DNA of 64,000 bases from Streptomyces liliifuscus (GTDB lineage Bacteria > Actinomycetota > Actinomycetes > Streptomycetales > Streptomycetaceae), in the NCBI RefSeq assembly GCF_016598615.1, contig NZ_CP066831.1, forward strand, positions 3,410,001-3,474,000, written 5' to 3'. The notes under the pieces are model-generated. The model saw only the letters and a list, made by a program, of their open reading frames with translations. It was not told where the DNA came from and did no database searches. Numbering within the stretch: position 1 is the first letter of the stretch; every line of letters starts with the position of its first letter. The translations under genes were made by a program, and so were the position numbers. This document shows positions 1-7,875 of this stretch, piece by piece.

Positions 1-100
1 CCCGCACTCTCAGCGCTGTGGCGCTCCCCTGTCGGAATATGAAGATGTGACGGGCGATGTGCTTACGGAGCCACACTACCTCCCGGCCACCGGCCGAAAC

Positions 101-1207
101 CTACCGCTCGGTCGCCGCGAGCTGTCCGCAGGCCCCGTCGATCTCCTGGCCACGGGTGTCCCGGACGGTGACGGGCACGCCATGGGCGGCGATCGCCTCG
201 ACGAACGCCTTCTCGTCCTCGGGCCGCGAGGCGGTCCACTTGGAGCCGGGGGTCGGGTTCAGCGGAATCAGGTTCACATGCACGGGCTTGCCCTTGAGCA
301 GCCGCCCGAGCCGGTCACCGCGCCACGCCTGGTCGTTGATGTCCCGGATGAGCGCGTACTCGATGGAGAGCCTGCGCCCCGACTTGGCCGCGTACTCCCA
401 GCCGGCGTCCAGCACTTCCCGCACCTTCCACCGCGTGTTCACGGGTACGAGCGTGTCGCGCAGCTCGTCGTCCGGTGCGTGCAGGGAGATGGCGAGGCGG
501 CACTTGAAGCCCTCGTCGGCGAACCGGTTGATGGCGGGGACCAGACCCACCGTGGAGACGGTGATCCCCCGCTGCGACAGCCCGAGCCCGTCCGGCTCGG
601 GGTCGGTGAGGGCCCGGATGGACTGGACGACCCGCTTGTAGTTGGCCAGCGGCTCGCCCATGCCCATGAAGACGATGTTGCTGAGCCGGGCCGGCCCACC
701 GGGAATCTCGCCGTCCCGCAGCGCCCGCATCCCGTCCACGATCTGGTGGACGATCTCGGCGCTGGACAGATTCCGGTCGAGACCGGCCTGCCCGGTCGCA
801 CAGAACGGGCAGTTCATCCCGCAGCCCGCCTGCGAGCTGATGCACATGGTGACCCGGTCCGGGTAGCGCATCAGCACGGACTCGACGAGCGTGCCGTCGA
901 AGAGCCGCCAGAGGGTCTTGCGGGTGGTGTTCTCATCGGTGGAGAGATGCCGCACGACCGTCATCAGCTCGGGAAGCAGCGCCTCCTGCAGCTTGGCGCG
1001 CGATCCCGCGGGGATGTCGGTCCACTGCTCCGGGTCGTGCGCGTACCGCGCGAAGTAGTGCTGCGACAGCTGCTTGGCACGAAACGGCTTCTCACCGACC
1101 GCGGCAACCGCCTCTTTACGCTCGGCAGGCGTGAGATCGGCAAGGTGCCGCGGCGGCTTCTTGGCTCCGCGGGGGGCAACGAAAGTAAGTTCTCCGGGCT
1201 TAGGCAT
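101..1207 (-). CDS. rlmN: 23S rRNA (adenine-2503-C2) methyltransferase RlmN, radical SAM
   Basis: The 368-residue protein has the radical-SAM cluster motif CxxxCxxC at Cys129, Cys133 and Cys136. It also has the two catalytic cysteines typical of RlmN: Cys122, in the CISSQAGC stretch, and Cys360 near the C-terminus. In the known family the enzyme methylates C2 of A2503 in 23S rRNA (and A37 of some tRNAs), using two SAM molecules and a methyl-cysteine intermediate. It starts with ATG and has full family length. It lies downstream of the rpsB-cdsA block but is separated from it by other genes, so it is probably transcribed alone. The first 100 bases of the window, past its stop, hold no recognisable gene. 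Confidence 0.96.
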   Translation of the reverse strand: MPKPGELTFVAPRGAKKPPRHLADLTPAERKEAVAAVGEKPFRAKQLSQHYFARYAHDPEQWTDIPAGSRAKLQEALLPELMTVVRHLSTDENTTRKTLWRLFDGTLVESVLMRYPDRVTMCISSQAGCGMNCPFCATGQAGLDRNLSSAEIVHQIVDGMRALRDGEIPGGPARLSNIVFMGMGEPLANYKRVVQSIRALTDPEPDGLGLSQRGITVSTVGLVPAINRFADEGFKCRLAISLHAPDDELRDTLVPVNTRWKVREVLDAGWEYAAKSGRRLSIEYALIRDINDQAWRGDRLGRLLKGKPVHVNLIPLNPTPGSKWTASRPEDEKAFVEAIAAHGVPVTVRDTRGQEIDGACGQLAATER

Positions 1208-1258
1208 GGCTGTACCAGTGTCGCAGATCGATTCGTGTGACTTGTGCCCCCGGCGGTC

Positions 1259-2095
1259 TCAGCCGCGGGGCTGGGCATCCAGGAAGCGGTGGACCGATTC
1301 CGTCATGCTCGCCACGAAGGAGTCACGGGTCCGGTCGGGGACCAGGTCCAGGGACAGATACGGGTTGAGGTCCTCCAGCTCGACGAGGAGCAGCGCGCCT
1401 TCCCTGGTGCGGCAGGCGTCCACGCGCTGGATGCCGTGGTCGAGGGTGTTCCAGTCGATGAAGCGCCGGGCGAAGGCCAGGTCGGCGTCCGTGGGCTCGT
1501 AGGACTCGAGGACCCAGCGCCGCTCGGGATCGGGGGCGTGAAGGGCGTACTGGAAGGCGTCGTCGACGTAGTAGAAGGACACTTCGTAGCGGAAGTCGAT
1601 GCGCGGCTGGACCAGGATGTCGCCGTAGGCGAGGCCGTCGAGCTGTTCGCGGGGCACGAAGGCCAGGCCTATGGAGTCCGCGCCCACCTTCGGCTTGACC
1701 GCGTACTGGCCGGTCTCGGGCAGCAGGTGCAGGTCCTCGGGCCGGTCGACGGTCGGGATGACCGGGTGTCCTGCTGTGGTCAGATTCAGCAGGTACTGCT
1801 TGCCGGCCATGTCACCGCGGCCGGTCAACGGGTTGTAGACCCGCGTGCCGCCCGCCTTGGCCCGCTCCCGGAAGGCGTCGTACTCCCGCTGGTAGTGCAG
1901 CACGGGCCCGCTGTTGCGGACCACGACCACGTCGAAGGCGTCCATCAGCGCGGCGGCGTCCAGCGGGTGGCACAGGGCGACATCGAAGTCGTCGCGCAGT
2001 CGGGAGGTCAGGAAGATGTCCTCGTCGCAGTAGCGCCGCCCCCGGGCCGGGTAGGCGAGATCGGTCACGTACAGGGCTCTACGGCGGTCCGGCAT
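1259..2095 (-). CDS. ATP-grasp-like protein, function unknown
   Basis: A 278-residue protein whose central and C-terminal parts resemble an ATP-grasp fold. The AVKPKVGADSIG stretch looks like the nucleotide-binding loop, and an acidic VELEDLNPYLSLDL stretch near the end resembles the Mg2+-binding region of carboxylate-amine ligases. No partner or substrate gene lies beside it. I chose the ATG at 2095 because AAGGAG lies 7 bases upstream; the open frame continues to a TTG at 2122 that has no such site. The gene shares strand with rlmN, with about 50 bp between them. Fold assignment is moderate and the substrate is unknown. Confidence 0.75.
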   Translation of the reverse strand: MPDRRRALYVTDLAYPARGRRYCDEDIFLTSRLRDDFDVALCHPLDAAALMDAFDVVVVRNSGPVLHYQREYDAFRERAKAGGTRVYNPLTGRGDMAGKQYLLNLTTAGHPVIPTVDRPEDLHLLPETGQYAVKPKVGADSIGLAFVPREQLDGLAYGDILVQPRIDFRYEVSFYYVDDAFQYALHAPDPERRWVLESYEPTDADLAFARRFIDWNTLDHGIQRVDACRTREGALLLVELEDLNPYLSLDLVPDRTRDSFVASMTESVHRFLDAQPRG

Positions 2096-2235
2096 CGCGC
2101 ATCTCCTTAAGCGGTGCGACAAACCTACCCATCCCGCGGAACACGGGCCGGGCAGGCACGTGGTCGTGGGCTGTCGGCTCGCTCAGGACTGATGCCGGAG
2201 GACGCGGGCACTGTCCCATGAGCCACACGTGGACC

Positions 2236-2241
2236 TACAAT
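2236..2241 (+). promoter_or_regulatory. Putative -10 element for a leaderless transcript
   Basis: TACAAT lies 7 bases upstream of the GTG at 2249, which would put the transcription start at the start codon. That arrangement is common for leaderless mRNAs in actinobacteria. No good -35 is seen. This is inference from spacing and motif only. Confidence 0.4.
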
Positions 2242-2248
2242 CGAACTC

Positions 2249-2470
2249 GTGTACGAATATGCGTCTCGCCCGGATCATCGGCGCAGCGACCTCGATCGGC
2301 TGGTCCGGCGGCTGCGCCCCACCGACGACACCAGCGCCTCCGACTTCGCCAGCACCACCGCCTCCGCTTCCGCCTCGGCCTCCGCCAGCACCACCGTCCC
2401 CGCCTCCGCCGAGGTGGAGTGGAGACGCACCCCTACCCCCACCCCCGCTGCCATCCGCGGTCAGTTGTGA
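2249..2470 (+). CDS. Small hypothetical protein, Ser/Ala/Thr-rich
   Basis: A 73-codon frame starting with GTG and having the GC-rich third positions of a real Streptomyces gene. The N-terminus is charged (VYEYASRPDHRRSDLDRL); the middle is low complexity (STTASASASAS). No Shine-Dalgarno site precedes it, but a TACAAT hexamer lies 7 bases upstream, which fits leaderless translation. Its TGA overlaps the GTG of the next frame (GTGA), suggesting coupled translation. I do not recognise a family. The low-complexity middle could be a reading-frame coincidence, so confidence is limited. Confidence 0.45.
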   Translation: MYEYASRPDHRRSDLDRLVRRLRPTDDTSASDFASTTASASASASASTTVPASAEVEWRRTPTPTPAAIRGQL

Positions 2471-2709
2471 ACCGCGAGCAGGCACAACCTGAGGACGAGG
2501 GCGCCGCGCCCATCGTCGTGCATCGCGCGGCGGGCACCGGCGGCCGCCGGGTGTCGATCCGCGCCCGGTTCGCCGGCCTCGCGCACAGCGACGCCGACCT
2601 GATCGAGTTCCTGCGCCGCGCGGGCCTCCCGGACGCGTGGGAGCTCCTGGACGATCCGCACTGGGTGGACTGGCAGGACGGCCGACCGCACGAATACGGC
2701 ACGGACTGA
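2466..2709 (+). CDS. Small hypothetical protein
   Basis: An 80-residue protein starting at a GTG that overlaps the preceding stop by 4 bases. Third codon positions are almost all G or C, which is strong coding evidence. The second half is well ordered: an RVSIRARFAGL strand, an acidic ADLIEFLRRAG helix, and a Trp-rich tail (ELLDDPHWVDWQDG). I do not recognise the family. It is convergent with cdsA and separated from it by a hairpin. Confidence 0.6.
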
Positions 2710-2729
2710 CATCGGCCCGGACACACGTC

Positions 2730-2763
2730 AGGGGCTCGCCGTCCACTTGGACGACGAGCCCCT
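2730..2763. terminator. Hairpin between convergent genes
   Basis: A 9 bp stem (2730-2738 with 2755-2763, AGGGGCTCG/CGAGCCCCT) encloses a second short stem, GTCC/GGAC. It sits between the small + strand gene and the 3' end of cdsA, so it could end transcription both ways. There is no T-run, as is common in Streptomyces. Confidence 0.6.
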
Positions 2764-2800
2764 CGTACCGCGAAACCTCAGACCGCGAGCCTCGGCGCCG

Positions 2801-2870
2801 GCTCCCGAAGAGCAGCTCCCGAAGAGAGGCTCCCGACAATCGGCTGCCGACAGTCAGCTACCGACGAACA
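2801..2870. repeat. Five tandem 14-bp units over the cdsA stop codon
   Basis: Five units of exactly 14 bp begin at 2801, 2815, 2829, 2843 and 2857. They follow GCTCCCGAAGAGCA with growing divergence; the fourth and fifth begin GCTGCCGA and GCTACCGA. The array crosses the cdsA stop at 2854, so the last codons of cdsA lie inside it. Confidence 0.75.
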
Positions 2871-4002
2871 ACACGAGCAACAGCCACACCACAGGAGCCG
2901 TGGGCAGCAGCGAGTCCAGGCGGTCCATGATGCCGCCGTGCCCCGGCAGCAGGGTGCCCATGTCCTTGATGCCCAGGTCGCGCTTGATCATCGACTCGCC
3001 GAGGTCGCCGAGCGTGGCGCTGGCCGCGACCGCCAGGCCGATGATCAGGCCCTGCCACCACGTGCCGTCGTCGATGAGGAACTGCATGCACAACGCGCCC
3101 GCCACCATGGCGAAGGCGAGCGCGCCCAGCAGACCCTCGCGGGTCTTGCCGGGGCTGATGCGCGGAGCGAGCTTGTGCTTGCCGAAGCGCCAGCCGACGG
3201 CGTACGCGCCCGTGTCGCTGACCACGGCCAGCAGCAGGAACGTGAGCACCCGCCGCGCACCGTCGTCCGCGGTGAGCATCATCGCCACGAACGTGGCGAG
3301 GAACGGGATGTAGAAAGCGGCGAAGACTCCCGCGGTGACGTCCTTGAGGTACCCCTCGGGCGGTTCCGTCATCCGCCAGACCAGGACCGCGAGCGCGGTG
3401 AGCGCCATCGCCACCCAGGCACCCTCGGCACCCCGGACGTAACCGGCGACCACCATCGCGGCACCGCCGACCGCCAGCGGCACGAGCGGCGCCTTGATGG
3501 CCTTCTGCTCGGCGAGCCGCGACGTGAGTTCCCAGAGGCCGACCACGACGGCGACCGCTATCACCCCGACGAAGGCGGCCTTGACGACGAACAGCGACGC
3601 GACGATCACCGCACCGAGCCCGACCCCGACCCCTATGGCAGCGCCCAGGTCGCGGCCCGCGCTCTTCTTCTGCGGCGCGGGTGCGGGCTGTGCGGCGCTG
3701 GACATGGGCTCCTGCGGATTCTGCGACTGGTGGGACGGCACCCGAGAGGACGGATCCTGGTGCGGCGGCGTCCGAGGCGTCTCGTCGCGGAACAGGGGGC
3801 CGCCCGTCCGAGCAGCCCCCCGGTCGTCATCCTGGTCTCCGCCATGCGCGGGTACGTCGGGCACGATGGGCATGGGGCGAGTCTGCTGCGCGTTGTGCGC
3901 ATCGTAGGCGGGACCCGCCGGGGCAGCCCCCTGGACAGGCCCCTGGTCGGACGGCCCCCAGTACCCGGCTTGTGGCGGCGCCCCCCAGGAAGAGTCGTTC
4001 AT
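2854..4002 (-). CDS. cdsA: Phosphatidate cytidylyltransferase CdsA
   Basis: A 382-residue integral membrane enzyme that makes CDP-diacylglycerol from phosphatidate and CTP, feeding phospholipid synthesis. The C-terminal two thirds are a series of hydrophobic segments carrying the family signature region (SPGKTREG and, near the end, KRDLGIKDMGTLLPGHGGIMDRLDS). The first ~125 residues are a soluble Pro/Gln/Gly-rich cytosolic extension absent from short bacterial homologues. Its ATG overlaps the frr stop by one base (TGATG), so it is probably translated by coupling. Its 3' end lies in a 14-bp tandem array. Confidence 0.95.
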   Translation of the reverse strand: MNDSSWGAPPQAGYWGPSDQGPVQGAAPAGPAYDAHNAQQTRPMPIVPDVPAHGGDQDDDRGAARTGGPLFRDETPRTPPHQDPSSRVPSHQSQNPQEPMSSAAQPAPAPQKKSAGRDLGAAIGVGVGLGAVIVASLFVVKAAFVGVIAVAVVVGLWELTSRLAEQKAIKAPLVPLAVGGAAMVVAGYVRGAEGAWVAMALTALAVLVWRMTEPPEGYLKDVTAGVFAAFYIPFLATFVAMMLTADDGARRVLTFLLLAVVSDTGAYAVGWRFGKHKLAPRISPGKTREGLLGALAFAMVAGALCMQFLIDDGTWWQGLIIGLAVAASATLGDLGESMIKRDLGIKDMGTLLPGHGGIMDRLDSLLPTAPVVWLLLVLFVGS

Positions 4003-4559
4003 CAGACCTCGAGCAGCTCTGCTTCCTTGTGCTTGAGCAGCTCGTCCACCTGGGCGACGTACTTCGCGGTGGTGTCGTCGAGCTCCTTCTCCGCACGGCG
4101 GCCCTCGTCCTCGCCGACCTCGCCGTCCTTGATCATCTTGTCGATGCCGTCCTTGGCCTTGCGGCGCACGGAGCGGATCGAGATCTTGGAGTCCTCGGCC
4201 TTGGTGCGGGCGACCTTGATGTAGTCCTTGCGGCGCTCCTCCGTCAGCTCGGGGAACACCACCCGGATGATATTGCCGTCGTTGCTCGGGTTGACGCCGA
4301 GGTCGGAGTCACGGATCGCCTGCTCGATGTTGCGCAGCGCGCTCTTGTCGAACGGGGTCACCACGGCCATACGCGGCTCGGGCACCGAGAACGAGGCCAG
4401 TTGGTTGATCGGCGTCAGCGCGCCGTAGTAGTCCGCCACGATCTTGTTGAACATCGCCGGGTGCGCACGGCCGGTGCGGATCGCGGCGAAGTCCTCCTTG
4501 GCGACCACGACGGCCTTCTCCATCTTCTCCTCGGCCTCGAGGAGGGTCTCTTCGATCAC
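4002..4559 (-). CDS. frr: Ribosome recycling factor
   Basis: A 185-residue RRF that, with EF-G, splits the post-termination ribosome. The sequence is typical throughout, including the conserved AAIRTGRAHP and NIIRVVFPELTEERRK stretches and the charged helix near the C-terminus. Two adjacent GTG codons (4562 and 4559) could start it. I chose the second because AGGAG then has 6 bases of spacing and the protein begins IEETLLEAE. It lies in the rpsB-tsf-pyrH-frr-cdsA order and couples directly to cdsA. Confidence 0.96.
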   Translation of the reverse strand: MIEETLLEAEEKMEKAVVVAKEDFAAIRTGRAHPAMFNKIVADYYGALTPINQLASFSVPEPRMAVVTPFDKSALRNIEQAIRDSDLGVNPSNDGNIIRVVFPELTEERRKDYIKVARTKAEDSKISIRSVRRKAKDGIDKMIKDGEVGEDEGRRAEKELDDTTAKYVAQVDELLKHKEAELLEV

Positions 4560-4679
4560 CACTTGCTCCTGCGTGTCTTGAGTAGGCCCGGCTGCGGTTC
4601 CTTGGCGGGTAGGCGGCCGGCTGCGTCGCGTCTTATTCCTGCACGGTTCCCGACCGGCAGGACATTGTCCATCCCCCGG

Positions 4680-5450
4680 TCAGGCCCGACTGCCCTGGTC
4701 ACCCACGAGCGTGCCGATCTTCTCACCCTTGACCGCCCGCGCGATATTGCCCTCGGCCAGAAGCTCGAAGACGAGGATCGGGAGCTTGTTGTCGCGGCAC
4801 AGGGTGATCGCGGTCATGTCGGCGACCTTGAGGTCGCGGGTGATGACCTCGCCGTAGCTGAGCGAGTCGAACTTGACCGCTTCGGGGTTGGTCTTCGGGT
4901 CGGAGTCGTAGACCCCGTCCACACCGTTCTTGCCCATCAGCAGCGCCTCGGCGTCGATCTCCAGGGCGCGCTGGGCGGCGGTGGTGTCGGTGGAGAAGTA
5001 CGGCATGCCCATGCCCGCGCCGAAGATGACCACACGGCCCTTCTCCAGGTGCCGCACGGCCCGCAGCGGGATGTACGGCTCGGCGACCTGCCCCATGGTG
5101 ATGGCGGTCTGCACGCGCGAGTCGATGCCCTCCTTCTCCAGGAAGTCCTGGAGGGCCAGGCAGTTCATGACCGTGCCGAGCATGCCCATGTAGTCGGAGC
5201 GGGCCCGGTCCATGCCGCGCTGCTGGAGTTCCGCGCCGCGGAAGAAGTTGCCGCCGCCGATGACGACGGCGATCTGGGCACCGCCGCGGACCACCGCGGC
5301 GATCTCCCGGGCCATTTTGTGCACCACGTCGGGGTCGACGCCGAGTGCCCCGCCACCGGCGAAAGCCTCGCCGGAAAGCTTCAGCAGGAAGCGGCCGGCG
5401 CCCTTGCCGGTGTCGCTCTTTTCGTCCTTGTCGGCCTTGGTGGTGGTCAT
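4680..5450 (-). CDS. pyrH: UMP kinase (uridylate kinase)
   Basis: A 256-residue bacterial UMP kinase of the amino-acid-kinase fold, phosphorylating UMP to UDP. The N-terminal nucleotide-binding loop reads FLLKLSGEAFAG. The conserved VVIGGGNFFRGAELQ, the DYMGMLGTVMN stretch and the GMGMPYFSTDTTAAQRALE region follow in order. The N-terminal ~18 residues are a hydrophilic extension. I took the ATG at 5450, with a purine-rich GAGGCGAG upstream; the frame stays open to 5495. A strong hairpin separates it from tsf. Confidence 0.96.
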   Translation of the reverse strand: MTTTKADKDEKSDTGKGAGRFLLKLSGEAFAGGGALGVDPDVVHKMAREIAAVVRGGAQIAVVIGGGNFFRGAELQQRGMDRARSDYMGMLGTVMNCLALQDFLEKEGIDSRVQTAITMGQVAEPYIPLRAVRHLEKGRVVIFGAGMGMPYFSTDTTAAQRALEIDAEALLMGKNGVDGVYDSDPKTNPEAVKFDSLSYGEVITRDLKVADMTAITLCRDNKLPILVFELLAEGNIARAVKGEKIGTLVGDQGSRA

Positions 5451-5488
5451 GGAGATCTCGCCTCTTCTACGTGTCGCACATACAAAGA

Positions 5489-5538
5489 AGGCCATTGCCG
5501 GTGGGGTGTTGGTGGCAACCCATGCGCGGCAATGGCCT
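5489..5538 (-). terminator. Stem-loop between tsf and pyrH
   Basis: A perfect 12 bp inverted repeat (5489-5500, AGGCCATTGCCG, with 5527-5538) encloses a 26 nt loop. Read on the minus strand it follows tsf and is followed by TTCTTTGTA, a weak T-rich tail. It probably ends or attenuates the rpsB-tsf transcript before pyrH. Confidence 0.75.
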
Positions 5539-5648
5539 CCTCGTCAGATCTGCTGCCGACCGTCACGCGCACGCGTGGCGGCATACGCAACCAACACGGA
5601 CGACTGCTGTCGACCCTATAGGGGTCGCGCGTCGATCGCGGTACGGAC

Positions 5649-6485
5649 TCAGATGCCGACCTTGATGCGTACGAAACGCTTCAGGGTGACACCGGCCTCG
5701 TCCAGGATCTTCTGGACGGACTTCTTCTGGTCGAGCGCGTACGGCTGACCGAGAAGGGTGGCCTCCTTGAAGAAGCCGTTGACGCGACCCTCGACGATCT
5801 TCGGGAGGGCGGCCTCGGGCTTGCCCTCGGCGCGGGTGGTCTCCTCGGCGACGCGACGCTCGGACTCGACGACCTCGGCCGGAACGTCCTCACGGGAGAG
5901 GTACTTCGGCGCGAAGGCGGCGATGTGCTGCGCGATGCCCTTGGCAAGGTCGGCGTCGGCCTTGTCCAGCTCGACCAGGACACCGATCTGCGGGGGCAGG
6001 TCGGGCATGGTGCGGTGCATGTACGAGCCGACGTAGGCGCCGGAGAACTGCGCGAAGCGGTCCAGGACGATCTTCTCGCCCAGGTTGGCGTTGGCCTCGT
6101 CGACGTACGCCTGGACCGTCTTGCCGGCCTCGATCTCGGACGCGAGCAGCGCCTCGAGGTCGGCCGGGGAGGTCTTGGTGACGTGCTCGGCGATCGTGTT
6201 GGCGACGGCCTGGAACCTCTCGCCCTTGGCGACGAAGTCCGTCTCGCACTTCAGCTCGACCAGGACGCCGGAGGTGTTGTCGTCGGCGATGATGGAAACC
6301 ACGGCGCCGTTCTCGGCGGAGCGGCCCTCGCGCTTGGCGACGCCCTTCTGGCCCTTGATGCGCAGCGCCTCGACGGCCTTGTCGACGTTGCCGTCGGCCT
6401 CGTCCAGGGCCTTCTTGCAGTCCATCATGCCGGCGCCGGTGAGCTCGCGGAGCTTCTTGACGTCAGCGGCGGTGTAGTTCGCCAT
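5649..6485 (-). CDS. tsf: Elongation factor Ts
   Basis: A 278-residue EF-Ts, the guanine nucleotide exchange factor for EF-Tu. The N-terminal UBA-like domain (about residues 1-50) has the usual VKKLRELTGAGMMDCKKALDE start. The TDFVAKGERF core motif for EF-Tu contact follows, then the dimerisation-region helices. It lies downstream of rpsB with a hairpin between, the usual bacterial pairing. Length is normal and nothing is missing. Confidence 0.97.
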   Translation of the reverse strand: MANYTAADVKKLRELTGAGMMDCKKALDEADGNVDKAVEALRIKGQKGVAKREGRSAENGAVVSIIADDNTSGVLVELKCETDFVAKGERFQAVANTIAEHVTKTSPADLEALLASEIEAGKTVQAYVDEANANLGEKIVLDRFAQFSGAYVGSYMHRTMPDLPPQIGVLVELDKADADLAKGIAQHIAAFAPKYLSREDVPAEVVESERRVAEETTRAEGKPEAALPKIVEGRVNGFFKEATLLGQPYALDQKKSVQKILDEAGVTLKRFVRIKVGI

Positions 6486-6580
6486 GATCTGTGAATCTCT
6501 TCTCGGAGTTCGAAGTCTCGAAGTCGGCGTCCGCCGCTGATCGGGCGGGCGTCCACCGAAGATCTACGGTCTGGGGGTGA

Positions 6581-6613
6581 ACGGCGGGCGGCGCCCTTGG
6601 CACCGCCCGCCGT
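6581..6613 (-). terminator. Stem-loop between rpsB and tsf
   Basis: An 11 bp perfect GC stem (6581-6591, ACGGCGGGCGG, with 6603-6613) has an 11 nt loop and no T tail. Placed between rpsB and tsf it could act as an attenuator that sets S2 to EF-Ts ratios, or as a processing site. Confidence 0.6.
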
Positions 6614-6636
6614 CACTCAACCGTGACGCTGGTTCG

Positions 6637-7575
6637 TCAGGCCTGCTCGGCCTCGGCCGGCTTCTCGGCCTCAGCAGCGGGGGCCTCGGCGACGGGAGCC
6701 TCGGCAGCGGCCGGAGCCTCGGCCTCGGCGGCCGCGGGGGCCTCCTCGGCGGCAGGGGCCTCAGCGGCAGGCGCCTCGGCGGGAGCCTCGTCGGCCTTCT
6801 TCTCGCCGCCCTCGAGCAGGTCGCGCTCCCAGGCGGCGAGCGGCTCGCCCGCGGCCTTGTCACCCTCGGCGGCCTTGCCGGCACCGGAACGGGAGATGAG
6901 GCCCTCGGCGACGGCGTCGGCGATCACGCGGGTGAGCAGGGTGACGGAACGGATCGCGTCGTCGTTGCCCGGGATCTTGTAGTCGACCTCGTCGGGGTCG
7001 CAGTTGGTGTCGAGGATGGCGACGACCGGGATGTTGAGCTTCCGGGCCTCACCGACCGCGATGTGCTCCTTCTTGGTGTCCACGATCCAGACGGCGCTGG
7101 GAACCTTGGACATCTCGCGGATACCACCGAGGGTCTTCTCCAGCTTGGCCTTCTCGCGCGAGAGCACGAGAAGCTCCTTCTTGGTGAGACCGGACGCGGC
7201 GACGTCCTCGAAGTCGATCTGCTCAAGCTCCTTGAGGCGCTGCAGACGCTTGTAGACGGTGGAGAAGTTGGTGAGCATGCCGCCCAGCCAGCGCTGGTTG
7301 ACGTAGGGCATGCCGACGCGGGTGGCCTGCTCGGCGATGGCCTCCTGCGCCTGCTTCTTCGTGCCGACGAACATGACCGTGCCGCCGTGGGCGACGGTCT
7401 CCTTGACGAACTCGTAGGCGCGGTCGATGTACGACAGCGACTGGAGCAGGTCGATGATGTAGATGCCGTTGCGCTCCGTGAAGATGAATCGCTTCATCTT
7501 CGGGTTCCAACGACGGGTCTGGTGACCGAAGTGGACGCCGCTTTCCAGCAGCTCCCGCATCGTGACGACGGCCAT
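6637..7575 (-). CDS. rpsB: 30S ribosomal protein S2
   Basis: A 312-residue S2. The core (about residues 1-230) is canonical: MRELLESGVHFGHQTRRWNPKM, then the MFVGTKKQAQEAI and GGMLTNFSTV stretches and the PSAVWIVDTKKEHIAV region. The last ~70 residues are a Glu/Ala/Pro-rich low-complexity tail, an actinobacterial extension not present in short S2 proteins. It starts at ATG with GGAG 8 bases upstream. It heads the rpsB-tsf block and is divergent from a secreted peptidase gene. Confidence 0.97.
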   Translation of the reverse strand: MAVVTMRELLESGVHFGHQTRRWNPKMKRFIFTERNGIYIIDLLQSLSYIDRAYEFVKETVAHGGTVMFVGTKKQAQEAIAEQATRVGMPYVNQRWLGGMLTNFSTVYKRLQRLKELEQIDFEDVAASGLTKKELLVLSREKAKLEKTLGGIREMSKVPSAVWIVDTKKEHIAVGEARKLNIPVVAILDTNCDPDEVDYKIPGNDDAIRSVTLLTRVIADAVAEGLISRSGAGKAAEGDKAAGEPLAAWERDLLEGGEKKADEAPAEAPAAEAPAAEEAPAAAEAEAPAAAEAPVAEAPAAEAEKPAEAEQA

Positions 7576-7875
7576 GGCCGTTCTCCTTGAGTTTCTCGGT
7601 TGTGCCGCGCGTGCCGGACGGCACTCGCGCCTGACGCCCGCGATGCGCCTTGCCCGCTAGGGACCGAGAGGCGCTGACACCGGCTGTTTGAGGGCCTGGT
7701 GTCGGGGCGTGCGAAGTCGACCCGGTGACCCGGATCGCCACCAGAAGTGTACGGGACCCACGAGGTGCCGGGTGACGCCGCTGTCCACAACCGGCCGGTA
7801 CTCCACAGATCCTGGCCATGATCCACTTTTTGCCGTCCCGCACGGGACCGTTCTCGCATGCGAGAAGACCGATCG

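Noticed and set aside
2120..2122. TTG start for the ATP-grasp-like gene
   Set aside because: ATG at 2095 has a clear AAGGAG site; the TTG has none.
4562..4562. GTG at 4562 as frr start
   Set aside because: The next GTG (4559) has better Shine-Dalgarno spacing and gives the usual length.
3681..5621. 646-codon + strand frame over cdsA, frr and pyrH
   Set aside because: Antisense shadow; the minus-strand proteins are canonical.
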